From positions 868,001 through 932,000 of the forward strand of contig NC_044298.2 in assembly GCF_004027225.2 (NCBI RefSeq): a DNA stretch of 64,000 nt. The letters are read 5' to 3'. The position numbers and the translations under genes were made by a program. How positions within the stretch are numbered: position 1 is the stretch's first letter; each line of letters opens with the position of its first letter. The DNA is from Strigops habroptila. Taxonomy: Eukaryota; Chordata; Aves; Psittaciformes; Psittacidae. Of this stretch, positions 25,901 to 37,944 are shown piece after piece. Below the pieces are notes generated by a model. The model searched no databases, was not told the origin of the DNA, and saw only the letters and a list, made by a program, of their open reading frames with translations.

Positions 25901-28900
25901 ATTTCCTTACCATGCTGTGGTGAGAGAAGGAGTTCCCAGAGGCAGGCTGGGATATAGCACTCTGCTTGGAATTGCTGAAAACCAGCGGCTGGGCCAGGGA
26001 AGGAGCCTGGGATGACTCCAGGTTTGGCGACTCGTTTTCCATAGAAGAGGGCGTCTTTCCTAGCAGGACTGCCAGATCGATTCTGGGTAAAGAAGGAAGA
26101 TAACCCACCGAGGTTAACACAAGCTCTGTCCCCCCCTGCGCTTCCATTGCAGCGCTATTCCACCTTCAGCCTCCCAAGTTATGGCCTTCAAAACCAGAAT
26201 GGATCTGCAGGACATGAACTCGCTGCCAGTAGCAGCTTCAGAAGGACAGAGCGTAGGGAAACTCCAATCCAGGATTAAGACCCAGAAACTCCTAACTCAA
26301 CTTTTCCATTTAAATCCACCTCATCTTCTTGAGAGCTGCTGCATTTCAGCCAGCTGGCAAAGGTTAGTCTGAGATGGCAAACTGCTCTGGGCCTTGTGTG
26401 CCACAGAAAGAGCATTGCCATGGGCTCTCACCTCTGTCCAGCTGTGATTGTCACATTCTCAGCAGGCAGAGGCACTGAAGACACATTGGAGGCAGTGAAG
26501 ATCTTTGTCTCAGACAGCTAGAAGACAGCAAAGGGGAAAAAGAATCCAAACATTGAGAACAGCGTCTTGGGGCTTCAAGTAAAGCACAAAAGTGTTTGAG
26601 CCACAGAAACAGTCCAGAAATGCAAGTGTTGAGACTTCAACTCCTCTAACATTTGGCTCCCATCAGAAGCAGCTTCTATTTTGCTTGTTTCTTTTCAGGC
26701 AAGTGCACGAATCACCTGCCAGTGGGAAACGTGTGTGTGTGTGTGTCCCCAGTCCTCCTATAAATGTCCTGTAGTCCGTAAATCCACTAAATCCACGAGG
26801 ACTGCTGGGCTCTTGGGTGCTCTGAACTGATACAGCACTGAGCTGCAAACCCCACTGCACAGGTAGGTGCTGGAGAAGTCAAAGAAAACAGACCCCTGTG
26901 GGCTTCCAATGATCCTGGCCTCACCTGGATGTTCTGACCAGAGGCCAACAGATCTACTTCGATTACAGAAGGGAAAAGAACATTGCTCAAAACTGAATGA
27001 AGAGGAGGTTTAACGACCGGGAACATCGCTGGATATGAACAGCTTCGATTCCAGCTTGAGGAGCTGCCAACAACTAAACTGCAAGAGCTTAAAACCAAAC
27101 TCAGGAACCCCTGGGAGCATATTACACACACTGAAGGCAAGAAGGGCTATCAAAGGCTCTCTTCAAGCACAGACCTGACTGAACAGACAGGGAAGCTGCT
27201 TGTGCCTCCAAACGCAGCAGGAGCCCTTCAGACAGTGCCTGGAAAGCAAAAGCTTTCCCTCCTTGCCCATTTTGTAGGATTAGCAAAAATGAGCATGTAA
27301 AACTAATAGTAACGCTAAAAAAGCCCAACCCTGCTCCCATCTGCAAGAGCTGCAGCTCTTGCCTTGATTCAGAGAGGGACTGAAGCCCATTTCAGGAGAA
27401 ATGGGCACAGAGGCATTGAAAGCAGCTGAGAACAGCGTCTGTTCTCCCCTGCAAGAAACGCCAGGTAGAGAACAAAAAGCAGTGGGCCATATGAGAAAGC
27501 AAGTCAGGGTGTGGATCAAAGGCAAACCTTCCCCAACTGCCACTCCACTGGAGCAAGAACCCTGTGTGGAGCCAGGCCAGCTTATGGAAGACATCAGTCA
27601 TTCAGTAGCAGGAAATGAGAGGACCAGACTGGATGCCCCAGCAGATCCCTTCCTGTCTTGGGCTCCTAGGACAAGCTCTACTACACACCTACTTTTGAAG
27701 CAGGCATGTTTATTTATTCATCTTAGCTCCTGAAACTGGGAGCCTGGCTTGGGCTATGCCCGTAGTTTGGGGAGGATGGGCTTTGTGCTCCTCTCATGGC
27801 TGTGTGTGGAGGAAAGGGGTCTGGAGTGTACCTACATCTTCATTCCAGTCCTCCGTGCCCCATTCTTCCGTCGCTGCCCTCCACGCACCTACAAGGGTAA
27901 CAACAGGTAGAAGTTATGCACGCAGCAAAGCTCTCCCTCCAACAGGCAGGGAAGCACTGGGGAGCTTTGCAAGCAGCTGAGAGCATTTCTATTTGCCAAC
28001 CAGACAACGTGAAGCAGTTGAGCCCAACCCACAACTCATGGGCAAGGCACCGCGATGGCATCGCCTCTGCCTTGCTCGGGCTGAAAGAGGGGGGCCCCTG
28101 GGCTGGCAGCTCGGGCAACACACACACCCCAACACCACAAAGGGAAGCTGAGCTTCACAAGGAAGCCCTGGCATCGTCCCCAACCTCCTCGTGCCATGTT
28201 CCTGAGTTCCCTTTGTACTGAGGTAGCTGCAAGGTTCTGCACCCCCAAGCAGTTCGTGTTACCCCAGCAGCTCAGACAGAGCATCTCCGTCACTGGTCCT
28301 GGGGAAGGACTCATCACCCACTTAAACTTTGTGCTTCTCTAAACCCCAGGGACAAGTGAACCATTCACAGGGTTCATCTTCCCCCCCCCAAATGTTAAAA
28401 CTTCACTGTGCCAGGACCTCCTGTGCACAGACAAATGGGAATCAGAAAGGAAAACTGAAGGGACTAAGCAATTCCCACGTTCTCTGACTGATTTCAGGGA
28501 TCTGCTCCAAGTGAGTAGCTTAAAACATCAGGAAGAAAAGCAGGAGACTTCAGCCACAATCCAGCCCAGCACAGTTTGGAAGAGAGCAAAATTTACCAGG
28601 AAAACAAGTGATTGCCTGGCTGCATTTTCAACTTGTTCTGTCCCTCACCTCCATCACACTTTAACCTCAGCACCTTGAGTCTTACGTGGTGACTTCCAAA
28701 TCTCTCAGGTGACGAGTTACAATTTGGTCTGGGAGGAGAGCAAAGGAGCATTTGACATCCCAAACCACTCCGAGCATAAAACCAGCCCTGATTTGGGCAG
28801 CTTGTTTTTAGCCACTGAAACCAGCTCAACAAAACTCAGCACCAGCAGCAAGGTTTAATCCTGGAGACGTTTCCAAGGACAGAACAAGTTGGCATCAGCC

Positions 28901-31900
28901 CTTTCATAAGCTGAAAGCCTTTCACAGCATGAAAACGTAGCACGTGGGGAACCAGAACGCTGCAGACACAGTCTGCCCCCACAGCAGGAGTGGGAAGGCT
29001 CCTTTACAGAAAGATCCTCCCAGCTCAACCTTTACCCAAGAGGTGAAGTGGGAGCTGGAGGTAGCTGGGTCAGCTGCAGAGGAGAGCAGGAAGCCAGGAG
29101 AACTGCCCCAAGAAGAGGCTGTGCATGCAGGAACGTGGCACAGGGCTCTCTTAGTCTTGCTTGCACGGGGCAAAGGAGAAAACCAGCAAAGCAGCATGAA
29201 AAGCAGAAGGAAATCCTGCAGATGAAGAGCAGCCACTGATGGGGCTTTCCTGGCAAGTCTAGTGCTTGGGTACTGGACACCTCTCCAGCACGGCTCGTGC
29301 TCCTTGCACACGAAGGGACAGCTGGAAAACTGAAGACCTTCAACGCAGCAGCATGTGCCAGGAACGCTGCGCAGAGCTTCCTAAGCAGCACAGGGTGTTT
29401 AGGCTTTTAAAGACACCGAGTGTCTCACTCTCCATCAAGCTCTTCCAAAGGGGAGAGCTGCAACACAACCACCACCCCTGACCCTTCTGCCACCACTTTG
29501 GAAGCAGCTTCTGAACTGCAACCCCTCCTCTCTGCGTTCAGAAAGCCCTGCGAAGAGCAGCTGCTCTGTAAGCTCCCCAAACCAGGAAAAGGGGGAAGAA
29601 GTCAGAAGTCCAAAGGCATTTGCAAATACAAATGTGCTGAAGAAAAGAAATCCCAGTGTGGCTTCATGATTCTGCCTCCCCCCCAATCCATTGTCTCTTC
29701 ATTGTCAACTGGGAGATGAGCAACCAGCTCGCTCCTCCCTGGGCCCATCGGGTGCTCTGCTGCTACCTCAGTGACTTGGTTGTGTCACCCTTCAGGCCAG
29801 AGCATGGAGCACACAGCCAATCCCCCACTCTGCACCTCAAAGGAATGCAAATCCAGACAAAGGCAAAGCCTGGCAGAAGCACAATGGCAGCACTGGAGCA
29901 GATGGCCTTGTGCTGCCTGCCCGAGTTAAAGATTAACCCAGAGGTGAGAACCAGGAGATGCTCCAAAGCAACAGCAGCACTCCAAGGATGGCAGCCTCTG
30001 GGCCCCTGCAAAAGACTCCACAGCCTCAACACTCCTCCTCCTGCCCTCCCCTTCAAAAGCAAAGTGGCAAGTTCCTCCAGAAGGGCCCTTAGCCTTGAGT
30101 TCCAGGCCTCAGGTTTGATGGAGGAGACGTTAGCCCAACGTGGGTTTGGCCTTCTCATGGACACTGATGGGATTTGGTGGGTATAAAGCAAACCAGATCA
30201 TCTCATGGGTGTCTTTTGGCTTCATAGGGCATGAAAGGAGCCTAGAAGGATGCTACAGAGGGGCTCTTCATCAGGGACTGCAGTGATAGGAGAAGGAGTG
30301 ATGGATTCAAACTTACACCGGGGCAGTTCAGGTTAGACATAAGGAGGAACCATCCCTGCGAGGGTGCTGAGGCGCTGGCACAGGGTGCCCAAAGAAGTGA
30401 TAAATGCTCCATCCCTGGCAGTGTTGAAGGCCAGGTTGGATGGAGACTTGGGTGACATGGTCTAGTGTGAGGTGTCCCTGCCCACAGCAGGGGGTTGGAA
30501 CTGGATGATCTTAAAGTCCTTTCCAACCCAAACCATTCTATGATTCTATAAAGGTGCAAGAGCAGGAAAGAAAGTGGACAGGCACTGGGCAGCTTTGCCA
30601 TCGAGCATCCTGGTCACCTCAAAATCACCTTCAAGTGCAGGGCAGGTCTGCTTGGGGGAAGAACAGCAGCTGGGCAGCAAGAGCATGCCAAAGCAGCCAG
30701 AGACAGCCCAGAGGCAGCCGTAAGCAGAGGCAAAGTGCTGAGATAGCTGCTCTAACCAGAGCAATTCCCCTCGCAGCAGTGCCTGACCCCAAGCAGAGGC
30801 ACAGCGGGGAGGGCAGTGGAGTGATGGCTGCAGAACCAAACGGCGTGGGGACAAGAGCAAGCCATGGCTTTCTGAATGTGAGGCAAAGAGAAGAGGGCTA
30901 AGCTGCCTCATGCCTCCTCCCCTCGGGTGGGATGCTCTGTCATCAGTGCTGTGGACACGGAGCTGCGCTGGGCACCGAGAAGCAGTGGCTGAAGTTAAAA
31001 TGTACCTAAATCCCCCCCCCCCGAATTTGGGTTAACCTCTCCCAGTTCACATTCCAGGTGTCAGCATTAGTAGAAGCACAGTCAGAACAAATGTCAAATA
31101 GTCATTAAAATCAGCAAATGAAGAGAGAGAAGAATGACATATCCACAGATATTTGAGGTTTGGGTTTGAAACAAGCTATAAAGGAGAAGTATCCGGGGCA
31201 GTTGATGCACCTGGAGGTATCGTACCAGGAGCAGTGTCAAATTTTCGGGGATAATTTGACCCCTCACCCCCAATGAAATCAAGTCCTGAAACAACAAAAA
31301 ACAAAACAAGACAAAAAGACAGACAACGAGTGAAATTTTGACTTCCAGCAGGGCAGGGGGGTTTCACCGCCCGGGGGCACCGCTCCCATCGTACCTGTGG
31401 ATATTGGCACTGGCAAGAGGTGCCCGTGGCTATGGAAATGGACACTGCAAGACCCCGCAGCGTGCAGCTGCACTGGAGAACTACAGCAAGTTGGAATTGT
31501 TCCCTCAGAAATTATCCCCAATCCCCCCAACCATGCCCTAATTCCGTGATTCCACCGAGCACCAACACACAAAACCAAAGCCAACCTCACAGAAGGCTGT
31601 TCAGACCAGTTCGACTTCCAGCATGTGGAGCTCATTCACTCCCATCCCTTCTTCCTCCAAAACCAAGTGTACCCATTGCCCTGACTCATGCCTGCACTAC
31701 TCCTTCTGGTATTTACAACTTCATTTACACTATTACTTACAGGGTGCTGAGGTGCTGGCACAGGGTGCCCAGAGAAGTGGTAAATGCCCCATCCCTGGCA
31801 GTGTTCAAGGCCAGGTTGGATGGAGCCTTGGGCGACGTGGGGTGTGAGGTGTCCCTGCCCGTGGCAGGGGGTTGGAATTGGATGAGCTTAAGGTCCTTTC

Positions 31901-34900
31901 CAACACAAACCAGGCTGGGATTCTGGCTCTTTCCAAAGCTATGGGTTTTTCAATAACTACAAGGAATATGGACGTGGCCTAAAGCAACATGAATTCTATT
32001 GTGAAAGCCTCTTACAATGAGTAAGTGCTGTTTACTTGAATGCTCAAAACTCATGGAACAACAGTTTGTGCAAGACTGCTCCATACAAAACCCCAAGGAA
32101 ACCCCAAACCTCCTCAAATCCCCAAGCAAACAGACTACTTACAACTAAGGACTGCCCCTTGCAACTCTGTCCAGTTACCACACTGCAAAACCTGAGTTCA
32201 CTTGTGCCTTGCAACAGTGGGCACACTTGGAACACAAAAAGAGTACCATTTTTCCAGGGCAAGGGAATGTGCCAGGGCAGATCCGTGCTCACAAACTTCT
32301 TTGCTTCAAACAGGGAAGCAATGAAGATTTCTTTTCGACCAGCTTTCTGTAAGGTCTCATCCTCCAGCAGGCTGAGCAAGATGAGCATGAAAGAGAGGAT
32401 GCTCCCCATCCCGTAAGTCAGGAGCAAGACTTCTGAACCCTGAGTCATATTTTCTCCTGGCACAGAATACCAGGAGAACTTCCTGTGTTTATTACACTAC
32501 ACTTTATAACTCACACCAGAACTATCATCCAGCTCCCATATTCCAACGTGGTCACCCTAACAGATGCAAAGGCACCTCTGGGTGCAAAGAAACAGCGTCA
32601 CTGAAATCCATCTCTGAACCAACAACCCATTCTTGTATCCCTGAGCCAAAGACCTACCCAGAACCTCCTCAGTGCAACTAGGTGGACACAAAGTTCACTT
32701 ACCACCTAACCACAAGCCAGTGTGTGAAGAGCACTTACTTGTGCCATCATCTGGCTCGAAGCTGCCCGTGTTGTTCCACGTGTTGCTGTTGCTGTAGCTC
32801 TCATCCGTGCCCGCCGGCTCGGCGTAGTCAGCCGGGTTGAAGGTTCTGTAAGGAGGAAGAGGATGGAAGTTTTTACTCCCTCTCCCCAAGCAACTGATTT
32901 TATTCAGCCCATACCACACCTCCGAGTTCTCTCAGCAGAGGGCTGCTGCAGCTACACCCGCTGTGCCACACTGAAGTTAGCATTCTGTAGCTTTGGCTTT
33001 CTTAACAAAGGAAAACAGGACCACAAATGATGCCCAAAGACTTGTATCTTTGCTTTGTGCAGTGAAACTCACCCCATGCCTTGGGCAGAAAATCTTCCCC
33101 CTCGCCTTCCAGAGCCACCTGTAAAACACACACACACACACTGCTGAGCATCTCCCTTGGCTCTGCATCACCGGCCAAAGAAGCAGTTGAACAACATTTG
33201 GAGTTCTGATGCCCACAACATGCACGTGCTCAGGATCTTCCCTAGTTGTTGGGATTTCCAGCAGCATCTTTATATGTCTGGGGATGACCTCAGCTGCCCA
33301 GCAGGAGAATTAGTGATGCATGAGCTCAGGCTCAGATAAGGTTTCCAGCTGGCACAAACCACAAGCAGTGGCCCCCAGGTTGTGATTTCTGCAGCGTGTG
33401 TCCTCAGCAGCCCACATTTGGTGGGAAAATGAGTTTCTGCTACTGAGGATTTAAAACCCAAGCCAAGTGCAGAGCAAAGGTGCTCAGATACATGTGCAAG
33501 AATGAGGAGGAGCCAGGTTCTAGTGCCAACAAGCAACTGGCCCACCTGCCAAATAGTCACCTTAGGGTTTAACTTCTCACTTTTATACAAAGTGGCCCTA
33601 TCTTTTTTTCACTCCACGGATGGGATGTAAGATGTACTGTTTCTAGCACGCTTAAGATGGGGAAGTGACGTGCAGACTCGAAGCGTAACTAAAGAACAGC
33701 AAAATCAAGTACTGGGTTTCAGTTTGGCCACTCCTCCCGTAAGAGAGCCTTTCAAACCTCGTGGAGGAGATAGCCACACTGATGTAACTCTTCTCTCCCA
33801 TCCCCTCTGACCTCAAATCCCGTGTGTACCTCGGCCTCGGCCACGTCCCCGCCTCCCTCTTTCCGTGCCTCTTCCAGAAGATCCTCCGCTCTTACCACCG
33901 TCTAGTCCATTCTCCTGGCCCCGAACTGAAAGACAGAACAATGCAAAGAACGTCAAGATTTAGGGAGGCTACAAGACCAGACCAAAGCTCCCATCACTTC
34001 TATTATTTAAGCTGATGGTATTGAGGGTATCACCCAAGGAATCATCTCAGCCAGGGAAGCATTAGACAGCTCATCACGCACGTAAGGATGGGTTTCCTCA
34101 GAGATGAGTCTGCCTAAGCAGCTTTGCTGACCGCTTTCGTGCAGCACAAAGTGCCTCTAGATGATCCTTAAGGTGCCTTCCACCTGTGACACGTAGGGGG
34201 GTTAGGAAAGGGCAGGTCCATACACTCTCTTCCACGGCTGGCACCGCGGCCGCGCCTCGGCGGCCCGCCACGTCGTCTGCTGAAATCCCGCTCCCTCTCC
34301 CGGTTCTCTTTGCTTTCTTCACTGGGTTCTGTCTGGCCACTCTCCTTCTGTCCCGAGACACCCTTCTTCTTCCCGACCATCTCCCAGGAATGCTGAAGGT
34401 TGGCAGAGGGGAAAGAAGTTAATCACAGTTCGATCGACGACAGAAGTTAGTCACGGTTTGAGCGCTGCAGTCTGTGAATGCACAAGTATTCGTACACACG
34501 TACTGAAACATGCTACAGACGTAACAAGGATCTCCAGAAAAATGCTTTCCAACCCAATTTCTATTGAAGAGTCTATTAGCCTACACACAATACAGCTTCC
34601 TCCTCCAAGGAAAGCTTTCTTACAGCTGCCTGACACGCAGCCTGAGGTAGCAGGACAGGAGTTACTCTCTTTCTGCAGAGATTTACTAAACTTCTTAAAG
34701 CAGGCCTAATACTCGAGATCAGAGCATGGATAAACTTACTCTTTTTAGGGGAAAAAATCCTGCCATTTCATGTAGGTCACTGTTCTGGGGAGCTCTCACA
34801 ATAACCCAGGTAAATGTCCCAAAGCGCTCTGCAATCAGCAAGCAACCTGCTCTAGTGGAAGGTGTCCCTGCCAGCGACAGGGCATTGGAACTGGATGATC

Positions 34901-37900
34901 CTTAAGGTCCCTTCCAACCCAAACCAGTAAGGTAAGGTATTCTCTCAGATGCAGAGTGATCTGACAAAACCCCTCCCCTAAACAGCAGCTCTCAGTGAGA
35001 GGAGCATCAGAATTTCTCCACCAGGCAAGTTCAAGTCATCCCAAGTTAAGCACGCCTCCAGCTTACTGCTGTGGGCCTGCACCAGCTGATTTTATGGCAG
35101 TCTGCAGTGGTTTCACACTCAAACTGATGTGCACACTGTCAGAACAATTAAAACCAGGCACAGGTCATTGACAAGCACCTGACAACATAACTGGCAGACA
35201 AGGTCGCAGCCAGTTTTGCATGGCAACATGCAGGGACAGTGATAAAAGACCACCACCACAGAGGCACAAAATGCCTTCAAACCCAGGGCTTCTGAAGTCT
35301 CTCTCCACAGCTATCTGGAGCAGAAGGAAATTTAGGAGAATATTTAGTGTGAATACTGTAATTTCGAGCCAAATCTAACCCTTTCCTGTTTGAAACACGG
35401 TCCATCCTGAGCGAGTGGCTCAGCAGGTGAGCTGTCTTCACCAGCAATGGGAGGACGTGAGCAAGCAGCAAGGCTGGTTCTCAGCAGAAACCCCTCTTTA
35501 GAGGATTGCTGCACAAGCTGAATCCAGGCCAGAAGCAGCTCCCAGACCTTTGACCAATTCCAGTGCAGATGTGGGTACCAGCCTGCAGGCCCCCCATGGT
35601 CCTGCAGAGGCTGGAGAAGGGGCAGCACTCGAGGACTTTGCTCTGCCAACTCCGTTCCTGTCTCTACGACTCTGCAGTAGCCATGCCTTGCCCTGCATCT
35701 CTCACACTGCTCCAAGACAGGAGCTGCTGCTACGTACCAGGGTTTGCTGCACGCTATCCTGCATGCTGGTTTTATGTCTATCTAGAAAATTAACTTGCTG
35801 AGATAGAAGGGGTTTGTCACAAGGGATGGGGAGAAAAACACACTCACAGCAGAGCTCTGCCTCAGCAATGCACATTCAGATCATCCCCCTTTCTAAAGGG
35901 ATTTCCCAACAGTTGTTTTGTTCAGTTGCCAATGGAAAGGGCTCTGAAGGGAAGGAAGAACACTTCCACGTGTGGTACTCAACCTGCCTGGTGCCAAAGC
36001 TAGCAAAGCACCCGACACTGGGGAGCAGCTCCATTTAGAGCCTCAACTCCACAAAGACTTCAGCCAAACCAGGGTGCTGGAGGTGCTGTTTGATCAGCAG
36101 CAGTTTGGAAGGAGCTGACATTCGTAGGCTTTTACTGGGCTGTAACAGAACTTGCATCTCTGCTGTCTCAGTCACCAAATGAACGACATCCCACACACCA
36201 GCAGAAGGTTCCTCCTAAGCAAGCACTTACTTGTTCTCTGAGTGGACTTTGCCTTGCCTGAGACAGGCACCTGTGTGAGTGTCAGCAGTGGGACTCCAGA
36301 GAAAGCAAACAGCCAGACCACCCTCAGAAAGGTGGCACATGAGCCCGCCAGCGCATGGCTGAGAAGAGAATGGCTGGGGCCACAGACACAAAACAGCACT
36401 GCTATAACAGAAAGGAACCCCAGGTGATGTACCTGCCTCTCAACACAGGCCACAGCCCTTGTGGGAAAAGATGTTACTTCACACTCACAGCAGCACGGAA
36501 GCTTACACAGATGCTACTGTCCTGTTGTCAAAGTGCTTGGACTGAAAAGGAATAGGATTTATTGCATTTTCCCCTCCATTCCTTCGGGCCTGCTGGCCAC
36601 GCTCGTGTTCTGTGCAAGCCTACAGAGAGCAGCATTGAGAACCCGGTCCACAATCACATTTCACATGCTACTTGTGGAACTAGTCACTCATTCTGGCTCT
36701 TGTTATCTAGACAGGACTGTTTGTCTTGCCTCCAAATATGCCGTTACACTGACCTAGGCCTCACCAGATTTACAGGACCCAATCCTACCGTGTCCGGATT
36801 GCCCTCCAGCAGCACGTTGATGGCTCTGTTAACATCTCCATTGCAGTCATGCAGAGCAATCACACACTCGTCCTGGTTCTTGCCTGTGATGTCGATCAGC
36901 TGTAGAGGAGACAACACCATGGTCAGCATGTTCCAAACTAAGAAGGCACCAAAGTCTCTATGGATCTCTTATGGATCCCAAACCAGAAATCCCCCAAAGA
37001 ACCGTCAGCGGTTGGGAGTCTCCTGCAGCCTTCACAACTGATTTATGCCCCCCTCAATAAGAAGTAACCGAGGGTGGAACTTCTGAGTTACCACAACCAG
37101 CTTCCAACCTCCTCCTTTTCTCAGGATAAGACCATTCCCTGCATTCTGTGGAAGAAGCCTGTCCAAGGAAATTCAGGGAGCAGCCAGTCGCATCCCTGCC
37201 ACCCCCCGCACGCAGTCATGGTAGCTGACATTGATCCTGCCTTCCTGCCAGGGTTCAGCCTCGCCTTCCACACTCACTTGTTTCACCTTCTCCTCAAAGT
37301 CAGCGTCGTTGTGGTCTGAAATCATCTGTGCAAGTCGAATCTGTTCCGCGGTGGCCTGAAGAAATGGAATGCAGAGAGACAGCGGGGTTAGAGCGGCACC
37401 TTTCCAACAGCCCTCCCTCCAAAGGCCACTCCGCTCCCCCCAGGTCTCTGGGAAGGAATCGCTGTGATGAAGAGGAGGCGTGAACAAGGGTCAGAAAGAG
37501 GAAAGCTTCAGAGAGAAAGAGAGATGGAAGAGGAGTGCGTGAGGAGAGGCCAGAAGAAAGGGACTCATCAGGTGAGGGACAACCACCTGAACTGCATCCA
37601 TTCTGAGGCAGACCTGAGCAGCACCACAACACCAAGACCCACTGCAGGTGGCTTCTCAGCCACTCGCATTCATTCAGGGAATGGCCAAATGGAAATAACC
37701 CCAAATCTCAGCTCAGAGACACCAGTGTGGAAACCCCCCCCCTCAGTGGCTGCCCAGGTAACCCTGCTGTGCATGCAGGACCCAGGCAGGGGTCTCCACG
37801 GCTGCTGCCCTTACCTGTGGCCGCTGCTTGTGCTGTGTCTGGCTCTGTGTCTGTGTCTGCTCCCAGTTCCCCCGGGCTCGGTTAGTGCCCACCGATGTCA

Positions 37901-37904
37901 TCAT
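13959..37904 (-). CDS. UBAP2L: Ubiquitin-associated protein 2-like
   Basis: Cytoplasmic RNA-binding protein that helps nucleate stress granules. Exons in transcript order: 37815-37904, 37278-37355, 36789-36899, 34224-34392, 33830-33925, 33073-33118, 32739-32845, 27836-27888, 26432-26517, 25911-26082, 24887-25088, 23685-23962, 23253-23425, 22076-22265, 21464-21518, 20859-21033, 20585-20657, 19775-19970, 19591-19679, 18833-18880, 18157-18238, 16853-17070, 16657-16762, 15470-15537, 15013-15210, 13959-14054. They close to 3255 nt, 1084 residues (human 1087). The UBA domain lies at about residues 50-93 (QNQDECVIALHDCNGDVNRAI region with GKNQDE). An Arg/Gly-rich segment follows (RRRGGPPRRGRG to GRGRGGSGRRGG). 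Long Ser/Thr/Gln-rich disorder and the invariant end NKSAYNSYSWGAN complete it. Start: tandem ATG codons at 37902-37904 and 37899-37901. Exon 22076-22265 has a NAGNAG acceptor. Confidence 0.96.
14281..14395. repeat. Poly-G run and (GT)n/(GC) simple repeat
   Basis: A run of about 19 G at 14281-14299 is followed by another G run and an alternating purine-pyrimidine tract (TGTGTGTCTGTGCGCGCGG then GT repeats) near 14350-14392. It lies in the last UBAP2L intron. The alternating tract is a Z-DNA type sequence. Confidence 0.8.
14521..14556 (-). other. UBAP2L: Candidate 36-nt in-frame cassette exon of UBAP2L
   Basis: Between the last two UBAP2L coding exons, a 36-nt open segment has a T-rich tract and CAG acceptor on one side and CAG|GTAATG on the other. 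It fits the phase 0 junction exactly and would insert MILCCQRQQEDQ before SGSGQRSQ near the C-terminus. The surrounding 150 bp is A/T-rich, unlike the very GC-rich intron around it, which suggests constraint. I infer an alternative exon; no transcript data are available. Confidence 0.6.
22620..22910 (-). mobile_element. CR1 LINE 3' fragment
   Basis: The complement ends in the CR1 3' hallmark (GGAAAGGACCTT.. then TTCCAACCCAAACCATTCTGGGATTCTATGATCC). The fragment extends about 290 bp upstream through the usual 3' UTR motifs (TGCTCCATCCCTGGCAGTG, AAGGCCAGGTTGAGC). It is 5'-truncated, as CR1 copies usually are, and sits in a UBAP2L intron in the same orientation as the gene. Confidence 0.93.
24025..24305 (-). 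mobile_element. CR1 LINE 3' fragment (diverged)
   Basis: The complement carries CR1 3' motifs (AGGCTGCCCAGGGCAGGG, CTGGATGAGCTGAAAGGT, TTTCCAGCCTGG) over about 280 bp. It is more diverged than the copy at 22620 and belongs to a different CR1 subfamily type. It lies in a UBAP2L intron and is 5'-truncated. Confidence 0.85.
26727..26744. repeat. (GT)n microsatellite
   Basis: A short GT run in a UBAP2L intron. A comparable short (CA)n run lies at 33127-33141. Neither has further structure. Confidence 0.8.
30240..30552 (+). mobile_element. CR1 LINE 3' fragment
   Basis: Plus-strand CR1 ending in ACCATTCTATGATTCTATAA, the diagnostic 3' octamer repeat. About 310 bp of 3' UTR are present and well preserved. 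It is antisense to UBAP2L and inserted in its large intron. The intact tail makes it one of the younger copies in the window. Confidence 0.94.
31738..31922 (+). mobile_element. CR1 LINE 3' fragment
   Basis: About 185 bp of CR1 3' sequence (AGGGTGCTGAGGTGCTGGCA, TGCCCCATCCCTGGCAGTG, AAGGTCCTTTCCAACACAAACC). It aligns by eye with the copy ending at 30552 but lacks the terminal ATTCTATGAT repeat. It is antisense to UBAP2L. Confidence 0.9.
34853..34926 (+). mobile_element. Short CR1 LINE 3' relic
   Basis: About 74 bp matching the extreme CR1 3' region (GGTGTCCCTGCC..GGATGATCCTTAAGGTCCCTTCCAACCCAAACCA-like, broken after the AACC). It lies in a UBAP2L intron and is antisense to the gene. Confidence 0.85.
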
Positions 37905-37944
37905 TTACAGTATATACAAATAACAGTATTTACAAGGTAGAACT

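Larger units (their letters stand above)
27889..32738 (-). other. UBAP2L: Largest internal UBAP2L intron (4.85 kb)
   Basis: Between the exon encoding the FNPADYAEP segment and the 53-nt exon encoding the EEWGTEDWNED segment. Apart from the CR1 fragments at 30240-30552 and 31738-31922 I see no exon-like segment with convincing splice sites, no RNA gene and no long open frame. The sequence has only short homopolymers. Confidence 0.7.

Noticed and set aside
34220-34226. Reading the UBAP2L fourth-exon donor as GA|GTGTAT
   Set aside because: It gives the wrong frame. The donor T|GTATGG two bases on gives GRE-FRGQEN, matching the family and keeping all downstream phases.
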